Both the position numbers and the translations under genes were made by a program. This document shows positions 25,933 to 33,856 of a DNA stretch of 64,000 nucleotides, in pieces (the first letter of the stretch is position 1; every line of letters begins with the position of its first letter). The stretch comes from Bin5 sp009843665 (GTDB lineage: Bacteria > Chloroflexota > Anaerolineae > Caldilineales > Caldilineaceae): NCBI GenBank assembly GCA_965220285.1, contig OZ244818.1:1798001-1862000 (forward strand). Direction: 5' to 3'. The notes under the pieces were generated by a model, which saw only the letters and a list, made by a program, of their open reading frames with translations, did not search any database and was not told the origin of the DNA.

Positions 25933-27267
25933 TCAGCCCAGGTCGCGCTCGAGGATTGGGTTGATCTTGTCCATGGCGGCCGTGACCGCTTCATCGAGGC
26001 TGACCTGATCGGTCAGATAGGCGTGAACGTTCTGTTCGGCGGCGTCGTAGATCTCCTGGATGCTGGGGGTAACCGGGCGGGCTTTGACAAGGCCGCCGGC
26101 CTCGGCCAGATCCAAGAGGAAGGGCGAAGAGGGTGCGAGATCCTGGACTTCGGGGTCGGCCCAGAGGGAGACACGGGCGGGAACGCGGCCGCGATAGATC
26201 TGCTGCTTCATGACATCGGAGCGTGCGGTAAAGCCGACCCACTCGGCGGCCAGGTCCTGGTTAGGCGAGCTGGCAACGGCGGACCAGCCCCAGCAGCCGG
26301 TGATCGTTTCGGCGTTGTCCGGTCCCATCGGCGGCAGGAATGCGGAAACCTGATCAGCCCAGAACTCCTCGTTGGTGCGCATGGCGCCGAAGAAGCCGTC
26401 CCAGCACCACCACATGGCGTACTTATCGGAGAGCCAGCCCTGGAAGACGGAGCTATAGTCCTCCTGCGGGGCAGAATCAGGGGCGATGTTGTGTTCTGCG
26501 TAGAGCGCCTTATAGAAGGCGAGCGCTTCGCGGGCGCCGTCGTTGTCGAGGTTGTTGATGGCGCCGCCGCCCTGATTGGTCCAATGCTGGATTTCGTTGC
26601 CCAGCTGGCCGCCGATCGTGGCGGAAAGGGCGATACCGTAGACGCCTGCGTCCTCATCTGTGAGAGCAGTGCCGACTTCGACCAGTTCGTTCCAGTCGGT
26701 GGGCGGAGAGACGCCGGCTTCCTCGAAATAGTCGGTGCGATAGAAGAAGATCTCGGTGTCGTTGCCCCAAGGAATGCGGTAGAGCACGCCGTCCCAGGAG
26801 GAAACATCGTGGATCAACGTCTGGGGCCAGTCATCGAGGTCGATGTCGTAGAGTTCGACGACAGGCTCGAGCGGGGAGAGCCAGCCGGCGGCGCCGTAGA
26901 TGGCGGCCTGAAAGTCATCGGAGTGGAAGGCGTCGGTGCCGGTATCGCCCGATGCCAGCCGTGTCGTCATCATCTGCTGCCATTCGATGTAAACAGCCGG
27001 CGCGACTTCATAGTTGACGATGTTGCTGGTCTCTTCCTGATACTGGTCGATCACACCCTGGAAGAAGTCATTGCTGTCGGCCCAATAGACGATGTTCAGT
27101 TCCTGCGGTTCGGCCATGGCCTCTTCGCCGCCGGTCCCTTCCGCGGGCGCGGCTACGGGGGCAGCGCAGGCGCTGAGCGCGGCGAACGCGGCGCCGGCGC
27201 CGGCTGTCTTGAGGAAGGCACGACGGGAGACAGGGCGCGTCATTGAAGCGTGTGCTTTTCGGGTCAT
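25933..27267 (-). CDS. Extracellular sugar-binding lipoprotein (Tat signal)
   Basis: A 444-aa family 1 solute-binding protein. The N-terminus has a twin-arginine motif SRRAFLKTAG and a lipobox LSAC, so it is folded inside, exported by Tat and lipid-anchored outside. The mature chain begins LNIVYWADSNDFFQGVIDQY, as in binding proteins for oligosaccharides. AGGAGG precedes the ATG at 27267. It is first gene of the operon that includes two permeases and three oxidoreductases, and is divergent from the rhamnosidase gene, pointing to a plant or algal glycan fragment with rhamnose as ligand (inference). Confidence 0.92.
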   Translation of the reverse strand: MTRKAHASMTRPVSRRAFLKTAGAGAAFAALSACAAPVAAPAEGTGGEEAMAEPQELNIVYWADSNDFFQGVIDQYQEETSNIVNYEVAPAVYIEWQQMMTTRLASGDTGTDAFHSDDFQAAIYGAAGWLSPLEPVVELYDIDLDDWPQTLIHDVSSWDGVLYRIPWGNDTEIFFYRTDYFEEAGVSPPTDWNELVEVGTALTDEDAGVYGIALSATIGGQLGNEIQHWTNQGGGAINNLDNDGAREALAFYKALYAEHNIAPDSAPQEDYSSVFQGWLSDKYAMWWCWDGFFGAMRTNEEFWADQVSAFLPPMGPDNAETITGCWGWSAVASSPNQDLAAEWVGFTARSDVMKQQIYRGRVPARVSLWADPEVQDLAPSSPFLLDLAEAGGLVKARPVTPSIQEIYDAAEQNVHAYLTDQVSLDEAVTAAMDKINPILERDLG

Positions 27268-27644
27268 GGAGTTCCTCCTGGATTGGAAAGGGAATAGGGA
27301 AGGATCGCTTGTCTACAATATGTAACTGCAGGTCAGGTAGTTGGATGAAGGTCTGCGGTTCACGGCATGGATCGAACGATGTTTGGGGGTTAACGTTGTG
27401 TGAAACATGCTGTGGACCGGTCGCTGCATCTTAGCAGAGACACCGGAAGCGCTGCAAACTCTGTTTTTGAGGCCATAATGAATTGTCGCTGCATCCGACA
27501 GAGATAACTGTCAGGGATCATCTCTCTTTACAGAGGAGGACGGGGACATACTTTGGGCTGCGCTCCCACTGCTGCTGATGCGATACGTTCTGGTACAATA
27601 CGGCACCAAGTTCCGTCCATCTGTCATCCAGACGCGGCAGCCAG
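27268..27644. other. Divergent intergenic region of the glycan locus
   Basis: This 377-base gap separates the divergent sugar-binding protein and rhamnosidase genes. TACAAT at 27594-27599 could be a -10 for the plus-strand gene but no matching -35 is seen. I found no clear palindromic operator of LacI type and no regulator gene is adjacent. Confidence 0.4.
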
Positions 27645-30410
27645 ATGATTACCCCCTTCGCCCTACAGTGTGAATACGCCGTCGATCCGGTGGGCATCGA
27701 CACGCGGCGGCCGCGCTTCAGCTGGCTGCTGGGTGCGGAGGCGCGCGGTCAGAGGCAGTCGGCCTATCGGATACTGGTCGCCAGCAGCGAGGCAATACTA
27801 CTGGCCGGGACCGGTGACAGATGGGACAGCGGCCGGGTTGCCTCGTCGGAGATGGCGCACGTGGAATATGACGGCGCGGCGCTCGTCAGCAATGAGCGCT
27901 GCTGGTGGGCGGTGCGGGTGTGGGACGGGGAGGGAGCTGCCAGCAGATTCAGCGCGTCGGCGGTGTTCAGCATGGGGTTGTTGGAGGCCGGCGACTGGCT
28001 GGGCAGTTGGATCGGCGCGGCGGACAGGACGGTCTCGGCGCCGCTGCTGCGACGGGCGTTCACGTTGGACAGACCGGTGCGGCGGGCGATTGTCCACATG
28101 TCGGGGCTGGGTTACGGCGAGCTATATGGAAACGGCTCCAAGGTTGGGCGGAGCGTGCTGGACCCCGGGAACACGTACTACAACAACGACCAGCCGATGG
28201 CTTTGGGTTCGCGCGTGCTGTATGTGAGCCACGATGTCACGGAGCTGTTGCAGCCGGGCGCCAACGTTTTCGGCGTTATGCTGGGGCATGGCTGGTACAG
28301 CGCAGAGGATGACATTCCGCCGTCGCCCAGCCACCGTACGCCTTACGGGGACAGGCCGAGGCTGCTGCTGCAGGCGATCATTGAGTACGCGGATGGCGGG
28401 CAGGTCAGCATCGTCTCGGACGGCGGGTGGAAGGCGGCGCCGGGCCCGATTACGTACAACGATTTCAATAACGGTGAGAGCTACGATGCACGTTTGGAAA
28501 GGCCGGGATGGGACTGTCCCGGTTACGACGACGCGGGCTGGCAAGCGGCCGTAGCAGTAGACGCGCCCGGTGGTGCGCTGGTGGCGCAAAGCATGCCAGC
28601 GGCGCGGGTGATGGAGACGCTGCCGGCGGTCGAGATGACCAACCCGAGCGAGGGCGTATATATTTTCGACCTGGGGCAGGTAATTACGGGATGGTGCCGG
28701 CTGCGGGTGCGGGGGCCGGCGGGCGCGACGGTGACGCTGCGGCACGGGACCTGTTTGTACGCGGACGGGACGCTGGATGCGCGTAGCAATCTGTGCAATG
28801 CGCCCAATTCGGAGGAGGCGTACAGGCAGGGGACCGGCCGCGACAGGGGTGTGCATCATAGCGCGCGGCAGACGGACAGCTATACGCTCAGAGGCGATGG
28901 TGTCGAGGTATGGGAGCCGCGCTTCACGCTGCACAGTTTCCGCTATGTGGAGGTTACCGGCTATCCGGGCGCGCCCGCGCTGGATAGCGTGGAGGGGTGG
29001 GTGGTGCACTCGGCGGTAGGGAGCGGGAGCCGTTTTCGCTGTTCGAACGAGCTCTTTAACCGGATTCACAGCAATGTACACTGGACGCTGCGGGGCAGTT
29101 TTCAGAGCATTTCGCAGGACGCGGCCGACCGTTCGGAGCGGGTGGCGTGGCTGGGCGATCCGGGTTTTATCGCCGAGGACTATCTCTACAACTTTGAGAG
29201 CGCCAGTTTCTGGGCGAAGTGGCTGGAGGACATCGCTGATGCGCAGAATGAGGACGGCGATGTCCCGGTGGTGGCTCCGCTGCACTGGCGCGCGACGATG
29301 GACGCCTATCTGCGCTGGATGGACTGGGCGAGTACTTATCCGATCTTTGTGTGGCAGGTCTACCAGCATTACGGTGACGAACGTGTTCTGGCGAGGCATT
29401 ACGGTCCGCTGAAGCGGATGATGGCGTTTTACGGCGGGCTGGCGGAAGGGCATATCATGCGCCAGGGGCTGGGCGACCACATGGAGCCGCAGGCCGACGG
29501 GACTTCCAGCTTCAAGCCGTTGCATACGCCGATGGCGCTCACGTCGACAGCGTACTATAAGCACTGCGTGTGGATCCTGGCGCAGGCGGCGCGGGTGCTG
29601 GGTGAGGAGGAGGAGGCGCGGCGGTACGGTGCGCTGGCCGGGGAGATCAGGGAGGCGTTCAACCGCGAGTTTCTTGACGAGGAGAGCAACCTGTACGGGG
29701 GCGGAAGCCAGACGGCGAACGCGGTGGCGCTGCATCTTGACCTGGTTCCGGCGGATAGGGTAGGGGCGGTCGTGGCCAACCTGGTCGAGGATATTCGCGT
29801 GCGCCAGAACGGGCATCTGACGACGGGGATCATCGGCACGGCGGCGCTGGAGAATGCGCTGCCGCGCTACGGGCAGGCGGAGGTTATGGCCGAGTTGATG
29901 TCGCAGACGACTTTTCCGAGCTGGGGCGAGCAGATCGCCAAGGGCGCGACGACGGTGTGGGAGTCTTGGAACGGCGACCCGGAGGAGGAGTTGAGCCTGA
30001 ACATGAAGATGTTCTGCAGCACGGAGGTCTTTTTCTACCGTACGCTGGCGGGGATCAGCCCGACGAGCCCTGGCTACAGGACGATGGCGATCCGCCCCAA
30101 TGTGGTTGGCGGTGTGACCGATGTGGAGGCTGTGGTCGAGACGCAGTCGGGCCCGGTGGTGTCGGCTTGGCAGTGCGAGAGGGGGGCGTTCGCCATGCAG
30201 GTGACGGTACCCGTCAATACGCGGGCGGAGGTCAGCGTACCCAAGTTGGGTTTGGGTTCAGTGGCTATCCAAGAGGGTGGAGAGACAGTTTGGCAAGAGG
30301 GCGTGTACAGACCGGGTGTTGCGGGGATAGAGTCAGGGGAAGAGGAGGGGGACGCCATCGCCCTCCAGGTGGGTTCCGGCTCCTACAGTTTTCGCCTGGT
30401 CGAAGAATAG
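27645..30410 (+). CDS. Alpha-L-rhamnosidase (GH78 family)
   Basis: A 921-aa glycoside hydrolase of the bacterial rhamnosidase type. The N-terminal YAVDPVGIDTRRPRFSWLL is the fibronectin-like start of the family, followed by beta-sandwich domains to about residue 430 and then an (alpha/alpha)6 barrel. DAADRSERVAWLGDP contains the acidic catalytic region, and ATTVWESWNGDP a second one. The C-terminal beta domain ends near residue 900. No signal peptide, so it acts inside on imported fragments, releasing L-rhamnose by inversion. The ribosome site is weak. Followed by a Gfo/Idh gene 36 bases on. Confidence 0.9.
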   Translation: MITPFALQCEYAVDPVGIDTRRPRFSWLLGAEARGQRQSAYRILVASSEAILLAGTGDRWDSGRVASSEMAHVEYDGAALVSNERCWWAVRVWDGEGAASRFSASAVFSMGLLEAGDWLGSWIGAADRTVSAPLLRRAFTLDRPVRRAIVHMSGLGYGELYGNGSKVGRSVLDPGNTYYNNDQPMALGSRVLYVSHDVTELLQPGANVFGVMLGHGWYSAEDDIPPSPSHRTPYGDRPRLLLQAIIEYADGGQVSIVSDGGWKAAPGPITYNDFNNGESYDARLERPGWDCPGYDDAGWQAAVAVDAPGGALVAQSMPAARVMETLPAVEMTNPSEGVYIFDLGQVITGWCRLRVRGPAGATVTLRHGTCLYADGTLDARSNLCNAPNSEEAYRQGTGRDRGVHHSARQTDSYTLRGDGVEVWEPRFTLHSFRYVEVTGYPGAPALDSVEGWVVHSAVGSGSRFRCSNELFNRIHSNVHWTLRGSFQSISQDAADRSERVAWLGDPGFIAEDYLYNFESASFWAKWLEDIADAQNEDGDVPVVAPLHWRATMDAYLRWMDWASTYPIFVWQVYQHYGDERVLARHYGPLKRMMAFYGGLAEGHIMRQGLGDHMEPQADGTSSFKPLHTPMALTSTAYYKHCVWILAQAARVLGEEEEARRYGALAGEIREAFNREFLDEESNLYGGGSQTANAVALHLDLVPADRVGAVVANLVEDIRVRQNGHLTTGIIGTAALENALPRYGQAEVMAELMSQTTFPSWGEQIAKGATTVWESWNGDPEEELSLNMKMFCSTEVFFYRTLAGISPTSPGYRTMAIRPNVVGGVTDVEAVVETQSGPVVSAWQCERGAFAMQVTVPVNTRAEVSVPKLGLGSVAIQEGGETVWQEGVYRPGVAGIESGEEEGDAIALQVGSGSYSFRLVEE

Positions 30411-30446
30411 CTTGTAACAGAACAATCAGACCTGAGGGGAACTAGG

Positions 30447-31442
30447 ATGACTTTGAAGATTGCAGTAGTGGGAACCGGCGGCGTTGCCGAGAGGAACTAT
30501 CTGCCCTACATCGCGGAGCGAGAGGATATTCAGCTCAGCTATCTGAACCGCACGCGCAGCAAGGCAGAGGCGGTGGCGGAACAGTTCGGCGGGCGCGTGG
30601 CGGCGGATGCGGCCGACCTGCTGGCGGACGAGCCGGACACTTGCCTGGTTTTCACTAAGGAGACGGACCGCCTTGACGCGGCGAATGCGCTGCTGCCGCA
30701 CGGGCCAAAGCGGCTGTTTTTCGAGAAGCCGCTGGCGGCGCGGCACGGGCAGGCGAACGTGGTCGAGGAGGATTTCTTCGATGCGCGTGCGATGATGCAG
30801 GCGGCGCACGGCGCGGGGGTGGAGACGGCGATGGTGTTCAACTACCGCTTCTTCGATCAGACGCGGCTTGCGCGGGAGATTGTGGATCGGGAGGAGTTTG
30901 GGCAGCCGGTGCATTTCACGGGCATGGTGCACTACAACTGCTGGAGCCACTGCATCGACCTGTTGCTTTACTTCATGGGGCCGGCAGCCAGCATCAGCGC
31001 GCAGGCGTCCTCGCCAGGCGCGGGCGCCGATGAAGCGCGCAACGTGACGGTGGCTGCGCGCCTGGTGAACGACGCCACCGGGACGCTAATCGGCACGTCA
31101 GCCATCGATCCCAAGCTGCCGCTCTACGAGTTGACGTTCGCGTATGAGCACGGCCGGTTGAGTATGCGGGACCTGGACGGCGAGATGGAGGTGATCAACT
31201 ACCGTACGGGGCGGCATGAACGGCACAATCTGACATTCGATATCTCGCGTTGGGACCAGTACCGGGCTTCGTTCGGCAAGGCGATCAACGCCTATCTGGA
31301 CAGTGTGCGGGATGGGGCGCCGCCGCCGATTCCGGGCATGGCCGGGTTGCAGGAGCTGCAGTTTGAGGCGGGGATTAAACGGGCGATTGCGAGCGGCGCG
31401 ACGGTGGATTTGGAGGAGGCGTTTGGGCTGGGGGAGATATGA
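30447..31442 (+). CDS. Gfo/Idh/MocA family oxidoreductase (4)
   Basis: A 331-aa NAD(P)-dependent oxidoreductase: VVGTGGVAERNYLPYI at the N-terminus is the dinucleotide loop, LFFEKPLAARHG the EKP motif. It is not close to the tandem pair at 21808-24059. GAGGGGAACTAGG precedes the ATG. It follows the rhamnosidase in the same direction, so the two are likely co-transcribed and it may oxidise the released sugar. Confidence 0.88.
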   Translation: MTLKIAVVGTGGVAERNYLPYIAEREDIQLSYLNRTRSKAEAVAEQFGGRVAADAADLLADEPDTCLVFTKETDRLDAANALLPHGPKRLFFEKPLAARHGQANVVEEDFFDARAMMQAAHGAGVETAMVFNYRFFDQTRLAREIVDREEFGQPVHFTGMVHYNCWSHCIDLLLYFMGPAASISAQASSPGAGADEARNVTVAARLVNDATGTLIGTSAIDPKLPLYELTFAYEHGRLSMRDLDGEMEVINYRTGRHERHNLTFDISRWDQYRASFGKAINAYLDSVRDGAPPPIPGMAGLQELQFEAGIKRAIASGATVDLEEAFGLGEI

Positions 31443-31571
31443 TTCAACCCGCCTCCGTTACGAAGCAAGGCAAGGAGAACGACCAAGCGTTTCAAGGGTA
31501 GCTGGCACTTGAGGGACTCAGTTACCGAGGAGGCTGGCCTGCCGCTTTTTTCCGACCCCTGATCCCTTATG

Positions 31572-31907
31572 TTAGTCCTGATGGGCCGGCGGCGTGGGCT
31601 GCGAGACATGTCCCAGCACGGCAGCGTACAAGAAGCCGATGTCATGGGACAACTGGTCAAGTCTCTCGCCCAGCGCGGCAAATCGTTCTTCGTTGCGGTT
31701 GAATAAGTCTTCGTAGCGGGTGAACCGTTCTTCGTTGCGGCCGAATCGTTCTTCGTTACGGTTGAACCGTTCTTCGTTACGATTGAACTGTTCGGCGGCG
31801 TTGGCAAACATCCTCTCGATGTGGGAGAACCGCTCTGCGTGCTCTTTGGCACTCCGTTCTAATATGCGCTCAATGCGGTCCAGGCGATCTTCACTCCGTT
31901 CAGTCAT
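31572..31907 (-). CDS. Small coiled-coil protein with tandem heptads
   Basis: A 111-aa highly charged protein. Residues about 40-75 contain repeated NRNEERF-type heptads (NRNEERF, NRNEERF, GRNEERF, TRYEDLF, NRNEERF) flanked by helical segments, so it should form a long parallel coiled coil. The C-terminal part DIGFLYAAVLGHV is mildly hydrophobic. AAGGAG lies upstream of the ATG at 31907. Such proteins are often scaffolds or accessory to membrane machines; no function is recognised. Confidence 0.6.
   Translation of the reverse strand: MTERSEDRLDRIERILERSAKEHAERFSHIERMFANAAEQFNRNEERFNRNEERFGRNEERFTRYEDLFNRNEERFAALGERLDQLSHDIGFLYAAVLGHVSQPTPPAHQD
31682..31786 (-). repeat. Five 21-bp tandem repeats inside the coiled-coil gene
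   Basis: Units of the form ATCGTTCTTCGTTGCGGTTGA (as read on the plus strand, about 20-21 bases) repeat five times at exact 21-base spacing, encoding one heptad each. Exact phase with the reading frame points to expansion under selection on the protein. Confidence 0.8.
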
Positions 31908-32158
31908 GGGGGATTTTTCTCCTTTGGATGTTGTCGGTTAAGTATATACCGGCTGTGGCAGGTGTTCAAGAGGGCAACGGCGCTAGATGCGTCCCAGTTT
32001 TGGGGCAAAAGGGGTCAGGTGGGGAATGGGAGGCGACGGTGGGTGGTTTTGTGTTCCGGCTCTCGGAGGAGAACAGGGCAGGCACAAAGGCGAGGAGAGA
32101 GTGGAGAGGAGTGAGTGCCGCAGATTTGTTTGAGTGAGATTGGCTCGGGGACTGGCAA

Positions 32159-32360
32159 GACGTGGTTGGGCGAAGCTCGTTCGAATGGGCACCTGTCACC
32201 AATTTGGACGCCAGGTCGGCGAGGCATGTTGTAGGAGAGGGGGCGTTGCGGGGGCGGAGCCCCCGCACAAGGGAGGGCCGAATAGGCCCGACCGCCCAGA
32301 GCTGCAGTGGTTAGTGGTCAGTTGTCAGAGACGATGCTTTTCTTGCCTCAGAGTTGAACG
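32159..32360 (+). repeat. Interspersed repeat element, copy B
   Basis: About 202 bases matching copy A (14855-15060) from GACGTGGTT to CAGAGTTGAACG. Core 32239-32298 has the same hairpin GCGGGGGC-GGA-GCCCCCGC (32248-32266) and the GGGCC/GGCCC stem, identical to copy A over nearly 60 bases. The heptamer run follows at 32305-32330. It lies in the gene-free stretch 31908-32525, which otherwise holds only short open frames with no protein character. Confidence 0.85.
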
Positions 32361-32525
32361 CGGACTGGCCATGGTTTGATCTGTGCAAGAGGTTTGCTTG
32401 AACTCACCCCCACTTTGGGATGGACACATAAAAACTTTGACGGACTCGGCCTTCCAATTTGTGTCGCGCCGTAGTTTTGTTTCTCCACCGAAATGTCAGC
32501 GTCATGATCCGTCGCTAACCACCTT

Positions 32526-33785
32526 CTAAGGGCCACTACCATTTGTCAATTCTGTCTTGGGCAGGTCCTTGGTGGGGTCGACGAAGGGGACGCGCACGAC
32601 TTGGGCGTCGACGATGCCGTCGGCGGGGAGTTGGACTTTGACCTGGGTGCCGCGTTTCCAGTGGGAGCGGGGCATGACGGCCAGGGCGATGTTGGATTGT
32701 TGGGCCGGGGACCAGAAGGCGCTGGTGACGTAGCCGACGTCGTCGCCGGAGTCATTGTCTTTGACCAAGTAGAAATCCTCGTTGTACCAGACGATCGGCT
32801 CGCCGCCGACGCGGAGACCGACCAGCCGCTGATTCACCCCCTCCTGCTTGATCCTCGTGAGCGCCTCTTTGCCGATGAAGTCGCCTTTGTCCAGATCCAC
32901 CTGCCAGCCCAGACGGACCTCATAGGGGTTATTCTCGATGTCCATGTCCTGGCCGTAGGAGAGGATGCCGGCCTCAATGCGGCGAATGTGGCTGGGCGCG
33001 ATGACGCCGAGATTGAACTCTTCGCCCTGCTCAAGGATGTAGGGCCAGACGTCGTCGGCGTGGAGCATGGCGTTATGCAGGTAGATCTCGAAGCCGACCT
33101 CGGCGGAGAAGCCGGTGCGCGAGATGGTTACGGGATGGCCGTTGAGCGTTTCGTGGATCAGGCCGTAGTAGGGGATCTCGCGGATGTGGGAGCCGAACAT
33201 CTTCTCCATCAGGGGGGCGGACTTGGGGCCTTGAATCTGGACTGGAGAGACATCGAGTTCGTGGATGTCAACGTTGAAGCGGCCGGTGGCGTTGACGCCC
33301 TGGGCCCAGAGCAGCACGTCGGAGTCGGAGATGCTGAACCAGAACTCGTCGTCGGCTACGCGCAGGAGCACCGGGTCGTTGATGATGCCGCCGTACTGGT
33401 TGCAGAGGATGACGTAGCGGGCGCGCATGTTGGGCATCAGCGTGTGCACGTCGCGAGTGATGAGGTAGTCGACGAACTGGGCGGCTTCGGGGCCCTTGAC
33501 CTGGATCTGGCGTTCGACGGCGACGTCCCACATGCTGACGTGCTCGGTGAGGAATTTGTACTCGGCGAGCATGCCGCCGTCTTCGGGCTTAATGTAGGCG
33601 CGCGGGTGGTACTGGTGGTTGTAGGTGGTGTAGGCCCAGCAGCCAGCGGCCTTGGACAGGTGCCACCAGGGCGACTTCCGGATGCGGGTCGAGATGAGCA
33701 TGCGGGCATCGCTGTTTCCGCTCTGGCGCAGGTTTATGGGCAGGCGGCGGTTCTTGAGGCCGTCGATGAGTAGTGTTTGTTGCAT
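32526..33785 (-). CDS. GcvT-family demethylase/aminomethyltransferase, DmdA-like
   Basis: A 419-aa folate-dependent protein of the GcvT fold, best matched to the DmdA (dimethylsulfoniopropionate demethylase) branch from memory: TRIRKSPWWHLSKAAGCWAY and YNHQYHP near the start, HVSMWDVAVERQIQVKGPEA, ISDSDVLLWAQGV, ILSYGQDMDIENNPYEV. These mark a tetrahydrofolate-binding one-carbon acceptor. It is the last gene of an operon with a flavoprotein of the dimethylglycine-dehydrogenase type. It could demethylate DMSP or another methylated osmolyte, or act as a second aminomethyltransferase; the substrate is unproven. Confidence 0.82.
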   Translation of the reverse strand: MQQTLLIDGLKNRRLPINLRQSGNSDARMLISTRIRKSPWWHLSKAAGCWAYTTYNHQYHPRAYIKPEDGGMLAEYKFLTEHVSMWDVAVERQIQVKGPEAAQFVDYLITRDVHTLMPNMRARYVILCNQYGGIINDPVLLRVADDEFWFSISDSDVLLWAQGVNATGRFNVDIHELDVSPVQIQGPKSAPLMEKMFGSHIREIPYYGLIHETLNGHPVTISRTGFSAEVGFEIYLHNAMLHADDVWPYILEQGEEFNLGVIAPSHIRRIEAGILSYGQDMDIENNPYEVRLGWQVDLDKGDFIGKEALTRIKQEGVNQRLVGLRVGGEPIVWYNEDFYLVKDNDSGDDVGYVTSAFWSPAQQSNIALAVMPRSHWKRGTQVKVQLPADGIVDAQVVRVPFVDPTKDLPKTELTNGSGP

Positions 33786-33796
33786 GTGGGATAACT

Positions 33797-33836
33797 CCAG
33801 TGGTCAGTGGCTAGTGGTCAGTGGTCAGAGGTCAAT
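33797..33836. repeat. Heptamer AGTGGTC-type repeat, long copy
   Basis: About five consecutive units (AGTGGTC, AGTGGCT, AGTGGTC, AGTGGTC, AGAGGTC) fill the short gap between the flavoprotein and DmdA-like genes of the same operon. Confidence 0.75.
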
Positions 33837-33856
33837 AATCGGCGGGATGCCGCGTA

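Noticed and set aside
25903..27246. A 447-aa plus-strand open frame opposite the sugar-binding protein
   Set aside because: Gly/Val/Asp-rich antisense reading; the minus-strand gene has a Tat signal, lipobox and strong ribosome site.
28122..29816. A 564-aa minus-strand open frame opposite the rhamnosidase
   Set aside because: Antisense shadow of the GH78 gene; Arg/Pro-rich with no domain.
31682..31786. Possible CRISPR-like array of 21-bp units
   Set aside because: There are no spacers: units are contiguous and in frame, encoding heptads of a coiled coil.
31928..32137. 69-aa open frame on the plus strand
   Set aside because: No ribosome site, no recognisable pattern, and it runs into the repeat element.
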